Shown: one piece after another, positions 61,549 to 64,000 of the stretch | Position numbering within the stretch: position 1 is the first letter of the stretch | Layout of the letters: each line of letters opens with the position of its first letter | Origin: Desarmillaria ectypa | Lineage: Eukaryota; Basidiomycota; Agaricomycetes; Agaricales; Physalacriaceae | NCBI GenBank assembly: GCA_030407005.1 | Contig: JAUDYN010000002.1 | Location: 62,001 to 126,000 of the forward strand | DNA length: 64,000 nucleotides | Reading direction: 5' to 3' | Made by a program: the position numbers and the translations under genes | The notes under the pieces: generated by a model | What the model saw: the letters and a program-made list of their open reading frames with translations, nothing else | Databases searched by the model: none | What the model was told of the DNA's origin: nothing

Positions 61549-62400
61549 ATCCTTTCGCCGTTGTATACTTTGACATCAGTTGATGAGAGCCGCCATTCGA
61601 TGCAAGCATATGTGAGAATTCGTGATGCATTGTGTCTCTTCTCCAAATATGATGTGCAAAGTATACCAGAGAGTGTGTGGGTTAAGAAGCTGGCGAGGTT
61701 TCATTAGCCAGCTTATAGCTACTTGAATACAACCATTGTACCTATAGTAATAACTAACCTGTACGTAGTCCAGGAAATACATAGCCTAGTAACTGCTGTA
61801 ACATATGGCGACGTTTCTACTTATAGTAGCCATGGAGTTACGGATCAATTCCAATTCCAACAGCATATGCAGTGTGCTTGTATACCTCGTCGAAGACATC
61901 TGCGACGAAATGTATGCGTGCATGTATTTTGTCTATCGTCAGCACGGTGCCTCTAATCAGTTAGTCAATTCAGATAGTTGCGAAGGGCCGATTCGCTTAT
62001 ACATCGGTGGCAGGTGCACCGTGCCACTCGACGCTAGATGTGCCACTTTTTCACTTTTGCCACTGTTAAATACTTTGTGTCTGCTCTTACACTCACTTTT
62101 CGTGCATTTAATATCACAAAACCACAGTGACTGTACGACAACAATGTTTTCACGTGTGTGACCTTCTTCTTGGCGAGTTACAATGGTAAGGTATGTGACG
62201 TTCAAGCAACACCACCTAATGCCACCCCACAGTCGCTGTATTAGGCAAAGTACCTCCCGCATCCATTCTTCCCAAACCAAAGCTAATGACAAGAAGAGAC
62301 AATGAAAGAATATTCTAGACAATGGTGTAACTTAGTACCACCCAAGCAGGACACCAAGAAACACGATCACGTGGAACCCAAGTCATAACAATGCATCTTC
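61549..62400. other. No supported gene
   Basis: No recognised coding sequence. It ends in the promoter of the next gene. Confidence 0.35.
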
Positions 62401-62410
62401 CATATTCAGC

Positions 62411-62417
62411 TATAAAA
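62411..62417 (+). promoter_or_regulatory. TATA box of the BED-like gene at 62,524
   Basis: TATAAAA 107 nt before the ATG, followed by a pyrimidine-rich leader with CTCCCTTCC and CCACAAAG just before the start codon, a usual layout for a fungal promoter. Confidence 0.5.
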
Positions 62418-62523
62418 ACGTCTGAGAATTGGTTCACTTCCTCTCATCGTAAGACAATTCCTAGTCTCCGGTGGCATCCCAGGGTGCACCCTCCCTTCCG
62501 TCTCCTAAAAATCTCCCACAAAG

Positions 62524-63704
62524 ATGTCCGGTCTCTGCGATAACACGCCGTTATGCTCGGGTAACTACTATGGTCCTATCGCACCTATTAACACCCTCCA
62601 GTACCCTGCCACCTATCACACCCCGCAAGGATTAGATGGTGGTTCTACTGCAAGTGGTCCTTACACCTATACACCACGACATTCAGGCGAGTTCGGCGCG
62701 AACTCCCTGTATGACCAATATCGGAAACGGTTTCAAGCCATGAGTGCGTTTAATGGCGAATCGGAAGGGTTGTCTGGTGAATGCGAGTGAGTGTCAATTG
62801 ATTCGAACAAGATTCTATGGCGTATTGATGTAATTGCGGCAGAGATGCGTGCGAGGAGGCGGAAGAATACGAAGATGAAGAAACAGTGGACGATGAAGTC
62901 GAAGACTACACTCAACTACTCAATGAGTATGGAAAACGGCATACGCAGCAAGTATTTCTCCATTTTCCCCTGATTGTCTGTATACTCATTACCATTTATA
63001 CAGCTCCCTGCACTCTTCGAAGTGGTTACGACTTAATGAAAGCGGTGATGCACAGGAGATAATCCCAGTGTTGGCTCCAAAGCAGGTCCAAGCAGGTCCT
63101 ATCCAGCAAGAATCGTACGTCTGCTTCTTCGCTATGCTTCAGTTGGCTTGATTGACTAATAATCTAAGCCAGGATCGCAGAAGTACCCCAACCTCGTCTC
63201 ATCAAAGCCCTTCCAAGGCAAAACGGGGCCCCTCCCAATCCGCTCCCTATTTCCCCTCCTAGACCGAATCCCTTCAATGGTTCTCCGGCACAGAAGAGGA
63301 CCAAGGAAAACCTCAGACTTCTTATGCGAAAAGCGTCTGTTTCGCTGACGAGTCGACCAAACGCCGAAGAGAACGTCGAGCGGTTCCTTTCTTCCCTGAA
63401 ACGTCTTCCCAGTGAGAAGACCCAGAAGGGAGAGTGTGTGTCTAGGCTATCGAGACTAGAGCGTTATCGTTGGCTTTGCGAGGACGAGTGGGCCACGAAC
63501 GTCGACAGAACGTATGTCAATTGCGTCGGATGTGGACGCAAAGTGCAGTTGGACAAGAGGGCTGATGCGGAGTGGTATTTGAGTCTATGGGTCAAGCATC
63601 GCGATAAATGCCCCAAGATATACGAAAAGTGGCAGCGTATGGAAGATGCCATCGAGAAGCAGCTAGAGAAAGAGAATATCCAGAAGGAGACGGTTGTTAG
63701 TTAA
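62524..63704 (+). CDS. BED-like CX2C...HX3C zinc-binding protein, copy 3, intact
   Basis: Exons 62524-62786, 62843-62926, 63004-63114 and 63173-63704 give 990 nt in phase (329 aa); introns 56, 77 and 58 nt, GT-AG. The order is: a Gly/Tyr/Ser-rich N terminus, a very acidic stretch (EEAEEYEDEETVDDEVED), a Pro-rich linker (ISPPRPNPF), a basic segment (AQKRTKENLRLLMRK), then the family module. The module has RLSRLERYRWLCEDEW, CVGC, VQLDKRADAEWYLSLWVKH and RDKC, and a Glu/Lys-rich helix (KQLEKENIQKE) closes it. The zinc-ligand layout CX2C-X21-HX3C equals copy 1, but the N terminus is unrelated and longer. The donor after LLN (GTATGG) was chosen since it alone keeps the next exon in frame with a standard acceptor. 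Nuclear or DNA-binding function is inferred only. Confidence 0.75.
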
Positions 63705-64000
63705 TCATTCCTTTTCGTTCTAATCACAACTGTAAACGGAGGAATGATATTCGAATTGTTATTGGACTCATTGAAATATATCATTCGAAATGTCATCAGT
63801 CAGACTTTCTTCTGCAATCCCCATATTTAATGTGCAATTTCCGCGGAACTGCATTCAAATGAAGGCACCGTCATTGGCAGAAATTTTTATGCTCCTTTGA
63901 GGGCCAATCCATGACAAGTACGGAAGATGGAAAGTCCAACTTTTTCTTTCATCTCACTATTGATGGAGACATGAGCTTTACCATACATTGTCAGGATAGA
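63705..64000. other. 3' flank, no gene seen
   Basis: Under 300 bases. Likely 3' UTR and intergenic DNA. Confidence 0.4.

Noticed and set aside
1..64000. Prokaryotic-style systems (CRISPR, operons, toxin-antitoxin)
   Set aside because: Spliced genes with fungal introns, LTR elements and no regularly spaced direct-repeat array with spacers show that this is eukaryotic DNA.

Overview
The window looks like nuclear DNA of an Agaricomycete (mushroom-forming basidiomycete), probably a wood or litter decayer. The coding regions that can be supported are cut by many 45-60 nt GT-AG introns. The recognisable families (cytochrome P450, GH28 polygalacturonase, dienelactone hydrolase, TKL-type kinase, cAMP-receptor-like GPCR, TRK potassium transporter, RING and BED-like zinc proteins) are typical of that class, and the repeats are fungal LTR retrotransposons and hAT relics. 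There are no rRNA genes, convincing tRNA genes, CRISPR arrays or bacterial operons. Most six-frame ORFs are short noise.

Layout. 1-3,700: no supported gene. 3,761-5,525 (-): an intact six-exon P450 of 504 aa, with a short membrane ORF beside it. 6,100-18,600: largely unrecognisable apart from one solo LTR (13,818-14,115). 18,624-19,174 (-): 5' fragment of a TRK K+ transporter. 20,450-20,830: LTR-like DNA with seven imperfect 32-36 bp repeats. 21,913-22,786 and 26,924-27,851: two copies of a zinc-finger/RING gene, each broken at a different place. Between them, at 24,077-24,938, is an intact 211-aa gene for a BED-like CX2C...HX3C zinc protein. 29,644-30,638: two solo LTRs. 31,165-32,960 (-): a seven-transmembrane receptor gene with one frameshift. 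33,366-33,644: hAT transposase relic.

34,600-41,000 is a transposon graveyard almost without CpG. It holds a decayed Ty3/Gypsy pol with a younger solo LTR nested in it and two inverted ~370 bp arms. At its right edge is a second copy of the BED-like gene (3' exon open to 41,655). 42,000-48,500 carries solo LTRs, a dienelactone hydrolase gene (45,479-46,579, one apparent G insertion) and more copies of an unclassified dispersed block ('block T'). 48,346-49,383 (-) is an FAD-dependent oxidoreductase relic. 50,789-51,344 (-) is a relic of an Agaricomycete lineage-specific protein. 54,673-56,582 is an intact 16-exon endopolygalacturonase. 60,488-61,071 is a kinase missing its catalytic core. 62,524-63,704 is an intact third member of the BED-like family (329 aa).

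The genes do not form one pathway. The P450, dienelactone hydrolase and polygalacturonase are independent degradative or secondary-metabolism functions. Everything around them is decaying gene copies and solo LTRs, so this reads as a repeat-rich, fast-turnover accessory region. The most interesting unexplained items are the three-copy BED-like zinc family, block T, which recurs beside different genes, and the sharply bounded CpG desert.
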